Shown here piece by piece: positions 1-11,964 of a stretch of 64,000 nucleotides of DNA (positions are counted from its first letter, which is position 1; each line of letters starts with the position of its first letter). Both the position numbers and the translations under genes were made by a program. The notes under the pieces are model-generated. The model was not told the DNA's origin and made no database searches. It saw only the letters and a program-made list of their open reading frames with translations. This DNA comes from Plutella xylostella (Eukaryota; Arthropoda; Insecta; Lepidoptera; Plutellidae): NCBI RefSeq assembly GCF_932276165.1, contig NC_064004.1, forward strand, positions 444,001-508,000, read 5' to 3'.

Positions 1-666
1 TCCATGGCTCTTAAACATTTGCGATAAAATTAAAATGTTACAAGTTTCGAGTTTTCTCTTGTTACCCAAGCAAAGTTAAACGAACGTTAAATAGTCGCAC
101 GGAAAACTTAATGACAGGATTAAATTATAAAATAATTTTCTTACAATTTTCATTGAATGAGGAACTGTTTAAATTGGCTGACAGTGCCATAATGATATAA
201 AAATATTCACTTAGACTTAATAACTCACAAACTGCCTATCTAATAATTCGTTTAAACATCGTGCTACTACCAAAAATAAATAAATGTTTAATGGTTGTTT
301 AAATCAAAACATGACACATTCATAAGGCGTTTGACAGCTAACTGACATAGTGTCTAAATGTTGATGGTAACCATATGGTAACTAACGGTTTGTTTGGCAG
401 GTAGTTTGACACAAAAGTGTATACTTAGTTACATATAGAACTGCCCGCACCACCAATACCTAATCGCACCACGTTGGGCGCCAAACCCACACAAATCAAA
501 GATGGCGTCGTCCCGCGTGCCAGCTGATCGCCGTAAAGGGAAATATTAGCAAAGAGTGCATTCAGGGAATGCCTTACTCCATCCATCTTACTGTCTGGCT
601 GTGGGCCAGGGTTGGGGATGAGATAAGCTGGTTTTATTGAGTGGGTAGAGGTGAGTATCGGCAGAA

Positions 667-1100
667 AGGTTTATTTATGACGAGCCAATTCTTAGTGACC
701 CAGCCTGCTGTGCCGAAGGTCCGGGGTTCGATCTACGGCTGGTGCAGAAGACAGATATTTGTACAAACTTGGGTTTTGGGTGTTAATCCTAACTAAGTAA
801 TATTATAAATGCAAAAGTAACTCAGTCTGTATGCCTGTTACTCTTTCACGCCAAAACTATTGAACGGGTTTGAATTAAATTTGGTATACAGATGTAGTCT
901 AGACCCTGAGAAAGATCAATATGCTTTTTATCGCGAAATTCCCACGGGAAAACTTTTTAAGCCGAAGCGAAGCTCGCGGGAACATCTAGTATGTTTATAA
1001 TTATGAATCTGTGTAGATATAACAGGCTGTACAAGCTCTGCCTAGCTTGGGGTTGGATGACCGTGTGTGAAATGTCCCCACATATTATTATATTATCTCT
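667..1100 (+). mobile_element. tRNA-derived SINE, split by a Lep1 element
   Basis: A degenerate B box (GGTCCGGGGTTCGATCTACG) precedes the insertion. The SINE tail TAGCTTGGGGTTGGATGACC through GTCCCCACATATTATTATA follows it. Confidence 0.6.
787..989 (+). mobile_element. Lep1-type Helitron-like repeat, copy 1 (nested in a SINE)
   Basis: Starts TCCTAACTAAGTAATATTAT and ends CGCGGGAACATCTAG before T. It splits a tRNA-derived SINE, whose halves are at about 667-786 and 990-1100. Confidence 0.7.
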
Positions 1101-1695
1101 ATAAAGGGAAACATTAGTAAACTGTATGCGGTACTTAGTTAATCCTGCATGTTTAGTGGCTGGCTGCGAGCCAGAGTAAATAGCCAAGGGGGTTAGTCTA
1201 GAACTAGATTATAACCTAACCAACGTTAAAAACCTGCGACATTCAACATAAAAAGTCGCATAATTTGTATGCGGCTGAACTGGTTTACATAAAATGGCTA
1301 AGAACACACGGGGTAACATTACCTATGACTATGACCCTTAAAAACTAAACGAAACTCGGTTGAGCCGTTTGGGTGCTACGCTATCACAGATAGATACGCA
1401 TACAGACACATTGAACTTATAGCACCCCTCTTTTTCCGTCGGGGGTTAATATACGATTGAACCAGAGCTCTCACGCAATAGGGAAGTTTAATGGTACGAT
1501 ATAGAGTCGAGGTTAGCGCAGCGGTATTATAAAACTTCGGTACCTATCGCAAAATAGAGTTACCCTGCAAGTAAGGACGATGTGTGATCGCTATCAGCTA
1601 CTATCTGCACGTGGTTTAAAGTTATGCAAATTGGTACAGTCAGCGAAAGATACACAATGGTGGGTATGTGTGAACACGTGATCAGTTGACAACAC

Positions 1696-1945
1696 GACGA
1701 CCGAATGGCGTAGTGGTTAGTGACCCTGACTACTGAGCCGAAGGTCCCGGGTTCGATTCCCGGCTGGGGCAGGTATTTGTTTAAACACATATATTTGTTC
1801 TCGGGTCTGGGGTGTTGATATTTATATTTAGTATCTATCTATCTATGTATTTGTGTAGATATATCAGCTGTCCAACACCCATAACACAGGTTCTACCTAG
1901 CTTGGGGTCGGATGGCCGTGTGTGAGATGTCCCCACATATTATTA
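1696..1945 (+). mobile_element. tRNA-derived SINE
   Basis: The head GAATGGCGTAGTGGTTAGTG (A box) and GGTCCCGGGTTCGATTCCCG (B box) precede a TATCTATCTATCTATG body and the shared tail GGGGTCGGATGGCCGTGTGT. A (TATTAT)n run follows. Confidence 0.75.
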
Positions 1946-2446
1946 TATTATTATATTATTATATACATATTATTATTATACATCGTTAGTATATTAATAG
2001 GTTTTCAATATAGTGTAAACAGTTCGAATCTATGAGATATGTACCTACACGGACTAAATGAGTGGAATAATGTTTAGGTAGGTATTCGATACATTAAAGG
2101 GTTCCTCTATATTAAAATTTGGTGTCCTAGGCTGTGTAATCTGCATAAGTTGAAATACAGAAAATTTTACTTATGTTACTCAGCATCAGAATAAGTACAA
2201 AATAACAACCAAACAAACAAACTCATAATATTCTGGGATTTAACCTACAAAATACGTTCCGACCTCTGCTTATCTCAACAAACAGTGTGCAGTCCTATTT
2301 CCAGCTTAATGGGGTCTCTCTATCTTAAACTAAGTTTCGGGGGCAAAACCAAGACTGTCACGTTGTTAACAATAAACGTACCTATATATTGCATGACAGC
2401 TCTCGATAGCCTGGTGAAAGTTCATTTTATTTGGAAAGCCAACAAA

Positions 2447-2669
2447 TCCTAACTAATATTATAAATGCGAAAGTAACTGTGTCTGTCTGTCTGTCTGTAT
2501 GTCTGTCTGTCTGTCTGTTACTCTTTCACGCCAAAACTACTGAACGGATTTGAATGAAATTTGGTATACATACGGTCTAGACCCTGGGAAAGAACATAGG
2601 CTACTTTTTATCCCGGAATTCCCACGGGAAAACTTTTTAAGGCGAAGCGAAGCGCGCGGGATCAGCTAG
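2447..2669 (+). mobile_element. Lep1-type Helitron-like repeat, copy 2, with a (GTCT)n microsatellite
   Basis: TCCTAACTAATATTATAAAT through GATCAGCTAG then T. It contains GTCT repeats at 2481-2517. Confidence 0.75.
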
Positions 2670-3584
2670 TGACATATAAAATGCAAGGATTTAACAGCTA
2701 TCATCGGGCTCTCGGCATATGTCTTGCCTTTCCACCACCGACACATTAGCAATCAACAATCAGTAAGTACACGAAAGATGCCTGGCTACCCATAGCACAG
2801 GGTATCCTAGTTTGGGAGCCAGGAACCAAAATGTAAAACTACTTATGGCAAATAAACGTTTTTCATTTTCAATCAGCAGCATTGCCGTCAAATCTGATAT
2901 AACTTGTATGAATCTTACTGATATTTGAAAGATAAACGATGCTGTTTAAGGATTGTGTATTATTAGGTGATGGATTAGTGTTGGTAAGTTACGGTATCTA
3001 GTGCAACCCCCAGGAACTGTAGCCGTTTATCAAACTTAAGCTGAAGCGCACACCAACTTTCTAATCTTATTACTAGGGCCTCTGGTCAGCGCAGCCTGCG
3101 TTGTTCTCTCGTTATATTATGTTGTGGTAATTGACTGCTGACTTATTTGCCTTTACATTTTCAATGCAGTATTTTATGTATTTACTCAATTGGTACCTAC
3201 CTACTTAGGGTCGGTTTACACCAGATCCGTCACTGACAATTCGTCCAAAAACATAAACGTCAATTAATAAAAGAAACGAATCGACCACAAACCAAAATCT
3301 GACACATTCGATCAGCGCCTTACACCTTTCCCTTCTGCGTATAAATGTCAATCAATCAATCAATCAATAAATGTATTAAAAGTAATTATAATAAATTCAC
3401 AGTATTTAGATATCATAGATTACCTCTCTTCTCTCTCCCTCCCCAGGAGTTTCTGGTGACGATATCCACCCATTTGGACACCATAGTTCTCCTCCCCAGA
3501 AGCTTCTGGTGATGACGCTATGTCGACGCTATTCCCCTCTCTTTCTCCCTTCACACAATAATATCTCCATCTCTCTCTCTCCAG

Positions 3585-6500
3585 GAGTTGCTGGTGACTC
3601 TGTCGACGCTGCTCCGAGGGTCGGTGTACGAGCGACTGCGCTGGGCCTTCAGACTGTACGATGTGGATGGGGACGGCGCTATCACGAGACAGGTGAGTGC
3701 GATAGAGAAGGGAGATGTCGCAGGGAAATATTACACTCACGAGCAATGAAAAAGGTCCAGTGACATTATAACACCAAATTAGACCTATAAACGAAAAAGA
3801 TAATAGGTATTGAAGTTCGAATTTTGTAACTTTTTCATTGCTCGTGAGTGTTTTATGATTGGACATCTTTGTGATTGGACATTTCACCATAGTCTGTTAG
3901 ATTTTTAACATCCCTGTTACATTGTAATGTCATCAATCACACGTTATCTCCATATTAAATTCTTGATAGATGTGTCAAAAGTCAACAACTAATCCCTTGT
4001 TATGGTCTAACAGAGTATGGTGAAACTAGGCCTAAAGTAGTTGTCATTTTTCATAATTGAACATTAGACGTGATAATTATCAAGTCCGCTCTAATCTCAC
4101 CCATATGCTCTCCCCATCCCCAGGAGCTGGCGGAGGTGGTGGTGGCGGTGCACGAGTTGCTGGGCCGGCGCGGCGCCCCCGGCTCCCCCGCCGCCAGGGG
4201 GGACGACGCCAAGGCTAACCAGCAGGTGAGAAGGCACTGTCACTCATAGGCAAAGGCATCAATAAAATATTCTGATAATAGGGAATATGCGTAATTTTTT
4301 TTTATACTTTTATTGGATAGTTTTACCTCACTTTATTATAGTAAAAAAAATTCAACGCCAAAATAAGCAATTTAAGGTATTTTAAAGAAAGTTAAAAAAT
4401 TACAACCATCACGACCACTTTGAAATTCCCGTCAGGATGGCGGGCTGTCGTGACGTCATAATCGTTTAATTTCACGGCTCAGAATAATGAGTCCCGTCAG
4501 TCGGCATAGATTTTTTACCTAATCAAGTAATCACAGAGTACTTTTGTATTTTCAACAAACCAATGTTGTCATGGTAACAAACGAAAAAGGAAGTGTATAA
4601 AGTGTGATCAGTGGCTGTTTTGTAATGGCAATAAAGTGTGACCAGTGGTTGTTTTGTAATGGGAGCTCGTAAATAGCTGCTAGTAGCTCTTTTGAAATGG
4701 GAGCGCGCAAACCAGAGGACCTTTGTACACAATATTACGCTATTATGGCAATATGAATATAAAGTAATATTTGTATTGTATGTATAAGTACTTACTGTAA
4801 CTTTGGTTCTCAGTAAGAGAGACTAGGGTTAGTGGGTCATTCTATTCTATTATCTGTGGGGGTGTAAGAACCTGCACCTGGCTCTCTTGAATGGAACCAT
4901 TGTGCATATCTCAAAGGTCTAAACCCCCTTATCTAAACTATCGAATAAGAGTATAAAAATATATGCATATTCCCTAATATTTGGGCACACGGCTCTCGAC
5001 TTTTCAATAGTCTTTGCTGTCCTTTTCCGCAGCTGGCCACAGTTTACTCTTTCATACTGCGTAATAAATTTAATGTGTCCAGTTCTTCTGAATACGAGAA
5101 TTCTTCCATAACTTAATTTAGAAAAAAATAACAACTTTTGAAATATACTAAAGACTGCCATTATAACCTAAAAGTAGAAAGAGCAACTTGTGTTATGTTC
5201 ATGTCATAATACTTAAAATACAAATTTAATTTTATTGTGTTGCAATATGGAGCATATTTGAGTGGCTCGTTGACTAGCGAATGGCTGTTTACGCCTCATT
5301 ACAATAGAACAACTAGTGGCAGCCCATACACAACCATCAAAAAATATAAAAAGTCCTAAACTTTGCAAACAAACAAGCATATCAAACAAGAAGTGGAGAG
5401 GTTATAGGAGGCTAGGATCTTCTCGTATTGGAAGAATTTTTATGTGATCCATCGTATCTGATCACAACGAGCATCAGAAATACTCGGTGACATTAACATT
5501 TCTTTGTTTACACTTGACATTTATTTAACTATACGCAAACGCAAAGAAGTTATTATTCTGAGATTGATATATAAAGAATTATGACGTCACATCCGCCCTA
5601 AGAAAATGGGTGACGTTTCTCGGAAGTTAGAATTTACCGAAGTTTATTTGTACTTTTCAACTTCATTTACTTGCTCAAAAATAAATTATAATCAAAAATA
5701 ATGATGGAGTCGTAGTTATGAAACAACAAAGTTTATTATAAATAATATTTGACCTTTATTTGAACCACTTGCATATTCCCTATTATCATGATATTTAATC
5801 AAATATCTTAAGCCGGATCACGGCACATCTTACACCAAATATACGGATCGCGTCAGTATTGAAGTGTTTTTGTATGAAGCAGACGTGATAGCCCCTAGAC
5901 AGAGGAAAATATTGACGCGCAACACTACACGCAAGATAAATATCACAATCCTCGAAACCCCGGATCTTGGATCGGACAGGATAGATTTCCGGAAATCCTG
6001 CGTTAAAATTTATTATTGTGTTCCATCAATACACTACCCTACACGTCAATAAATATTGTACAGTATTATACAGGAACAAAATGTTGACAAATTTTAATAA
6101 TAGATGGCGTTGCTTTGGGTTTGCTTAAAATACGAAGATATCAGTCAAGTGATGGGCGCCTTTACACTGTACGGTACTAAACATGTATAGTCACCACAAT
6201 GGACTCAACTTTGTTTAACTACTTATTATATGTATAATTAAATACTACTACCTAGAGATATGAGTTGTTACCTACCATAATACCATCCTATTCTATTGGA
6301 TCTTTAAATTATTCGTCATGAAATAGATAAGTATTACTTATATATATAAAAAGCTTGGACTAAATCAACTTCGGGTCGCTGAGCCAGTGAAGTAAGTAAG
6401 TAAGGTACGATTGGTACCGACTGAATCGCGGAAATTCAGCCAATCAAAAATGAATCACTGCATCTCTGGAAACCATGCACAAAACAGAAACAGGCCCAAT

Positions 6501-8103
6501 CAGCCTCGGGCAACGCAGCGCTGTTGCGCCGAAATTCACAGCCCTACCACTGTTTGGTGCTGCCTGAATAAATAAATGACTAGTTAACTACTTAAGTAGG
6601 GTTACCTACTTAGGATTTTATATGCTGAATTACATGATCCTACACTAAATACTTATGTTAATTACTCGTAACGCGAAAGTAACGTACGCTTGTAACATTT
6701 TCACAAAACAACTAGAGAGGAATTTTGGATTTGGAGGTTTTGAAGCTACGCTCCCACATAGGTACAGATTACACAAACAAACAGTCCCGTTTTTAAACTT
6801 ATAAGACCTTTGTTTTTTGCGTCGGGGATTAAAACTTAATGGTACGGCTTCCTGTGTTATCAACGGAATCAGAGCTATAGAGGTACCTACAGCTAGGTAG
6901 ATCCCGCCATTTTCAGGCAAACGTCAATCTGCAATGCTGGATTTCAATATTTCGATAGGCCCGCGGGCAGAATGGCAATCTCGTTTGCTAATTCAAGTTG
7001 GATAACAATGTTCCTATCTATCATATTATTGTGGAAATCATTTATTAATTGATTTCGTAATTGCGTATGTTCTGGGTGCCTTAGCTACAAAATTCAAAAC
7101 ATGCTTTCGTGGTTAATTGACTATTAATCGTTTTTATGAGAGTACCGCTACTAAAGTCTGTTTTTTTTTATCTCAGATACTCACTTTATTGACAGATTCT
7201 GAACGGATCATCAACAGTTGATTGTCAAGCCAATATAACGATACTTCACTTAATCGCGGGACAATCGACCATTGATGAACCGTTCAGAATCTGTTAGATT
7301 AAAAAATAGAGACTTCAGTATATTACCAACGGCATAGGAAGAAATGAATAGGCGGTTTGTTAGTTTGACAGGGTACAAAAGTGCATTCGGTGCCATCTTC
7401 AGAACTACAGAGAACTACCAAGTTTTTGAACCGAACTGTAATACCACTAAGTTTGACAGCGACATCTATGTTTTGATTATTACAGTACATTTAAGTACAG
7501 TTTGAGGCAAAGAAACATTACCCCCTACTATCCTAGTGAATTCTACCTGAGAGGTGAAACCAAATTAAAATTTTAAATATTTTTTTTGCGTTTCTCTCAA
7601 AAATTAATTAAAAATTAAATAATAATTAATTATCCTCTGCTGTAATAAGGCGTTACCATCAAAATTTAGACACATGCTAAACCCTGTCAGTTGGCGGTCA
7701 AACGCCTCATAAATGTATCAAATTTTAGTTTAAACACCCATTCTATTCTCTGGGGGGGGTGTAAGTTTCCTCTCGAGTGGAACCTTTGTTAAACACTTAC
7801 CCCCTTATGAACTGTTCTGTCACTATCTGATTCAATTTGTTCTTTACCAGAGAGGGACAAAACAGTTGAATAGCTAAAGCGTCCAGTAACTTTTTATGAA
7901 TAAGGGAGTTATTAAACAAGGTTTTTTGTTGTTGATAGTAACCCAGTTAACGTTTATCCTGCTTGGTCTTCCAGGTGGACCGCGTATTCACGAAGCTGGA
8001 CCTGAACCAGGACGGCGTGATCACCATCGAGGAGTTTCTTGAGTCGTGTCTCAAGGACGAGGTCATCACGCGCTCGCTGCAGATGTTCGACACGGCGCTA
8101 TGA
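3585..8103 (+). CDS. Kv channel-interacting protein (KChIP)-like EF-hand protein, last three exons (5' partial)
   Basis: Three exons with consensus junctions join in phase: 3585-3692, 4124-4225 and 7975-8103 (stop TGA 8101-8103). They encode 112 C-terminal residues. Exon one carries an EF-hand helix and the loop DVDGDGAITRQ, whose position-12 Glu is the first codon of exon two. Exon two holds a VHELLGRR helix and a variable Gly/Pro/Ala-rich linker. Exon three carries a second EF-hand loop, DLNQDGVITIEE, and ends RSLQMFDTAL, the usual place where KChIP/neuronal calcium sensor proteins stop. Members of this family bind calcium and modulate A-type (Kv4) potassium channels at the membrane; that role is inferred from the family. 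Upstream exons with the N-terminus and first EF-hands are not visible and probably lie left of the window. The 3.7-kb second intron contains a 1.5-kb TIR element and MITEs. CG5890-type insect KChIP is the closest family I recognise; another NCS protein is less likely. Confidence 0.88.
3733..3851. mobile_element. MITE, CACTCACGAGCAATGA family, copy 1
   Basis: Ends ACACTCACGAGCAATGAAAA and TTTTCATTGCTCGTGAGTGT are complementary. It lies in the KChIP intron. Confidence 0.7.
4272..5790. mobile_element. Non-autonomous TIR element (1.5 kb) in the KChIP intron
   Basis: Ends CTGATAATAGGGAATATGCG and CATGATAATAGGGAATATGC (reverse complement) are flanked by ATATT on both sides (4267-4271, 5791-5795), a possible 5-bp target duplication. 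A second inverted pair, GTGACGTCATAAT at about 4450 and ATTATGACGTCAC at about 5577, lies inside. No transposase. Confidence 0.55.
7143..7320. mobile_element. MITE with CAGATTCTGAACGGATCATC ends
   Basis: The left GACAGATTCTGAACGGATCA and right TGATGAACCGTTCAGAATCT arms pair, with outer AGTCTGTTTTTT/AAAAAATAGAGACT. A related diverged copy is at 24943-25214. Confidence 0.6.
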
Positions 8104-8677
8104 CGTCACAGCGAGCAGCGCGCCGCCTCCAGGTCAGTATCATCATTATCATCAGCCCACAATCATTCGGTCTTCCGGATTCATCTACAATTAATTGTAC
8201 CTGTCGTTAGAAGGTCATCGGTCCAGCTGACTAGGGATTGTTGCAGACTACGCTTGCCTGCTTACCGCTAGCTCTTATCATAATCATTGTCTATTGTAAC
8301 AAATAAACTAACAATCAGCATTATTCAGAAAATAACAAATAACACATGATGTGTGTGAAATAGTTGGTGGTATACGGTAGCTGGTATCTGTACCCTAAGT
8401 AAATGTATCTAGAGGCAAGCATACTACCGTTAACAATCTTAATGTTCGTTTTTCCAGGACGGTGACCAAGCGGCCCAACCCGGCGTTCCGCATCGCCCGC
8501 CACTACTGCCACTGCGCGCGCGCCGCACCGGAAGCGGAAGGCCTCCTGCACAACATGGCGGCGGCGCTGGGCCGCCTGCGCGCGCAGCAGTACGCGCGCT
8601 ACGTCGCCGCGTTCGGGAACTTCTACAACGGCGTCGTGAAACCCAAAGTCAAGAGTGTACTGTTTTTCCAATTTTAA
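8104..8677 (+). other. In-frame open extension after the KChIP stop: candidate stop-codon readthrough or spliced 3' UTR
   Basis: After TGA the same frame stays open for nine codons to a good donor (8131-8132, then GTCAGT). An acceptor (TTTTTCCAG) precedes 8458. Joining 8132 to 8458 keeps the KChIP frame and opens 82 codons in all, to TAA at 8675-8677. Nearly every codon through about 8640 ends in G or C, like the neighbouring true exons and unlike the AT-rich flanks. The stop context is TGA followed by C, the leakiest context known in insects. The peptide (for example IARHYCHCARA and RYVAAFGNFYNG) matches nothing I recognise. It could be a readthrough C-terminal extension, an exon of an alternative isoform, or a GC-rich spliced 3' UTR. 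The frame continuity and codon bias are seen directly; translation is inference. Confidence 0.5.
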
Positions 8678-8693
8678 ATCCTAACTTATTCAA

Positions 8694-8785
8694 TACTAGC
8701 TGTTACCGCGCGCTTCGCTTTGCCTTAAAAAGTTTTCCCGTGAGAATTCTTTTTAAGGCGAAGCGAAGCTCGCGGGAACAGCTAG
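8694..8785. mobile_element. Lep1-type 3' ends in inverted arrangement, copy 3
   Basis: CTAGCTGTTACCGCGCGCTT on the left and AAGCTCGCGGGAACAGCTAG on the right are two opposed Lep1 3' ends. They lie directly after the open KChIP extension. Confidence 0.6.
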
Positions 8786-11134
8786 TATTTTATAAAGTTT
8801 ACCAGAGTTGTAGTTTTTACGCGTCGTAGTTGAATGATGTTTTAAAGTTTTAGGTAGGTAGTTAAGTCGTTTTTTATTTGGGAAATACGCCAATTATTTT
8901 TAAGGTCCGTTATGTTGTTGTGTTTTAAAATCTAAACATTTTAAGTTTACTAAATATTTATGTATTCAATAAGTATGCAGTTAGCTGTACCTAAATAGAT
9001 GTATGTTAAAACTATAATACCTTTTTTGTTTTGTCTAAATACTTAGCTTCTTATTTTATTTCATACTCTACTTGTAATTATGATTCTCATGACTATTTCA
9101 TTTTTGAAATACAGAACCTTAAGGGGATATCAGGGCACTTCGTGCCACTGAAATTCCTTGCCCCTGCATTTTTGCCTACTTGCACTGAAATATAACTTTT
9201 GTCCTATTTACAAAATTTATATAAAATTATATACTTGTCAACAGGGTAACAAACCGCTCCTTCTAAAAACTTGGATATATTGCTTATTTTAAACAAACTA
9301 TACAATGAAAGTTTTGGATAAGCTTAATACTTACATACAATGATATTTTTTGATCACTTCGTGTTAAGAATTTTATTTTAGCTTCCAACACTGTTCGACA
9401 ACTGTTCATGTCACCAATATTTTTATCATAAATATATGGGTAAAGACCTTGAATATTTTAATCTATTGCATCACTTTAAGCTGGTCCATTTCAGTACCTA
9501 GCAAACCTATTTACATAATGAGAATTTTTAAACAAAGCGAATTGATATAACTATTATTATTTTAACTGTTCTCAAATAAATCATAATTATATATTGGAAT
9601 TGATTTTACTAAACATATTTACACACTTAAATTTTTACTAGTTATAATGTAATAATTATATCCATTTCAACATATTTTTTAACTTTAAAGCAATTAACTA
9701 AAAGCAAATAATCTTTAATCATATCAATATTTAGTTCTTAGTTAATTTGTATGTAAAACTATTATGATTGTTCTTTTGCAAGGCATTTATTTATTTATAA
9801 CAATATCGTTAGTCATTTTGCTTTTAAAATACTACTGGAATTATCGTTTTAAAAATAATTTTATTAAATAATTATTCAGGTAGGTATTACAAAATATTAC
9901 GTAAAATGTATAAGTAAGTAAGTTTACTAGATCCTGTCAAAAAAAAATTAGGTATCTACCTACCAAACAATTTTTTATAAAAAGTACCTATTATTTTGTA
10001 GCTCAAAAAAAACAATCGAATGCTTTTTTTTAATTTTTACTAGCCTAGTAGGTAATTATGTAGATTATTATATGAAGTATCTTATGAAGCATAGTTAATT
10101 ATTGTAATAAAAACGTGATTTTGACTGATTTGACAGACGGTAGACAGGTTAACACTAGGTTCCTCTTTCTTAAATATTATTAGGTGTGCATTTTAAAATA
10201 TTGAAAAATTTCATTAAGAATAATTATTACAATAAGTAGATGATAATCTAGGAGATTTTAAGTTTCACTTAAAGTTAACCCCATAATTTATAATAATTAC
10301 GACAAAACCAGAGGAGGTATAGGTGTTACAGAGACGTACATCCTCTGGTTTCGACATAATATATTATATCTTTAGAGTGACTAAAGGCTTATAAATAATG
10401 ATTTGTGTATAGAAGATATTTGACTGTTATCTTCGATTTAATTACCTTTAATGTTGTGTGAATGTCGGGAACAACAGATTTTTGTACTTTGCCAAGGTTA
10501 CCAGTCACCATGAACATTGAAGTATATCTCAAACATCTTGGATATCATTTAATTCAGAAAGAGGTTATTGACCAACTCTCTTCGTACCTACTCCACAATG
10601 TGACAAGTGAAATCCAAAGCGCGACATCGTTACCTATAAAGAAGAAAATAATCAGCGCCATCTATCAGTGACAATGTTAGAGAACTCTAGCATTCAGTCT
10701 AGCCAGTGGCAAGTGTTGGATATGAAGTGGTGATTTTTTGTTTAAATGCTGAGTAGGTACTTATCCATTTTAATAAAATGAACTATGTACTAATTCAGTC
10801 ACTATAAAAGATTAAAGCAATCCCTTAATGATCAGAATCCTAGAGATACCCCAAAGAATGGTATGGTAACCACGAGCGAATCGAATGCATAATATTTTAC
10901 TCTTGAGTATCAAGTACTTACCTAGGCATATTGAACATAAATAAAAAAACTATCTTTGTATTGTTAAATAAAATCCAATGTTATTGTGAATTTTGAGATG
11001 AACACCATTGAGATCGTTGTGTGCTAATGTTGTTATTTCCTATTGTATTTATATGTAAGACTTTGAAAACTACTTTTTTTTATCTCAACTCATACCTACT
11101 TACGTATTATTTATTTTAACAAACCTTCACATAG
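8786..11134. other. AT-rich region downstream of KChIP
   Basis: There is no supported gene. It may contain long KChIP 3' UTR; AATAAA motifs occur (for example 9575-9580) but are not diagnostic in such AT-rich DNA. The only structure noted is the hairpin at 10283-10372. Confidence 0.35.
10283..10372. other. Hairpin-forming sequence (possible small-RNA precursor)
   Basis: CGACAAAACCAGAGGAGGTA pairs with TACATCCTCTGGTTTCG across a loop of about 20 nt. AT-rich flanks (AATTTATAATAATTA and ATAATATATTATAT) could extend the stem. It is about 2 kb beyond the KChIP stop. No homology known to me. Confidence 0.3.
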
Positions 11135-11964
11135 TAGGGTAACGTAACGTACCTTGGGACGCTTCTACCTCGGGACATTGATTGTATTTTAAAAACCGGC
11201 TAAATAAACACATTAAAATTCTACCCTAGGCATAGTATATTACTCGCTTGGCAAAACTAGTGAGTATCGTGATCATACCAGCATCGAGTGTGTGGTGAAG
11301 ACAATATGAAGTTTTTTGGAGTCAAAAGTAGCTTTTGTATAGTTTTTTGTGTTGCTTTATCTCATTGAGGCATGCTCAAAATAAACGTTACATGGATGTC
11401 CCGTATAACTTTTCAGTTATTAAATTTATGACTTGGCAATTATCTGAAAGATTCCTATTAATCAAAAATAAAGATATTTAAATTTTGGTTAAATATTGCT
11501 TTTTTGTACCTTGGGACACGATTAAATTTGTACCTTGGGACACTGTTTCCTATAGCTTTGTACTATGGAAAATGCAAACATCTAAATAACGCCTTATATC
11601 TCTGTTCTTATTATTATTAGTGCCAGAGTGAAACTAGACAGAAGAGAGATGCAGTAAATCAATAAAAACAGAGATATAAGGCGTTATTTAGAAGTTTGCA
11701 TTTTCCATAGTACAAAGCTATAGGAAACAGTGTCCCAAGGTACAAACGTGTAACGTACCTTGGGTCAAAACGAGCATTTTTACTTTTATCTGAATTTAAT
11801 AAAATCTGGCCACAATAAAGCTTTAGCACAAATACTAGTGACAATAGATTATATATCCTACCGAATAAAGAAAATTTCACATTAATATCTTAGTTGTACG
11901 CTGCGATAGCTTCATTCAAAGTTGGGGTAGTCGAAAATGTCCCTAGGTACGTTACGTTACCCTA
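11135..11964. mobile_element. Foldback TIR element (about 830 bp)
   Basis: Terminal repeats TAGGGTAACGTAACGTACCT and its reverse complement lie at the two ends. Inner arms of about 75 bp (11531-11605 and 11669-11745, containing TATAGCTTTGTACTATGGAA) are complementary. The motif GTACCTTGGGAC recurs six or so times. No coding capacity. Confidence 0.65.

Larger units (their letters stand above)
1101..3584. other. Intergenic or upstream intronic DNA, otherwise unassigned
   Basis: Apart from the SINE at 1696 and the Lep1 at 2447, I see only AT-rich unique sequence and short simple repeats (TATTAT near 1935-1985, AATC near 3345-3370). KChIP exons upstream of 3585 are not visible here. Confidence 0.4.

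Noticed and set aside
1696..1775. tRNA gene-like A and B boxes
   Set aside because: The sequence continues into a repeated body and tail found at several places, and no cloverleaf with acceptor stem is seen; it is the head of a SINE.
5864..6052. 62-codon frame starting MFLYEADVIA
   Set aside because: No recognisable domain or splice context; not distinguishable from chance.
8321..8671. Minus-strand frame over the KChIP extension
   Set aside because: Antisense shadow of a GC-rich exon; the plus frame has the codon bias and splice sites.
10462..10671. 69-codon frame starting MSGTTDFCTL
   Set aside because: AT-rich codon use, no recognised family, no splice or neighbour support.
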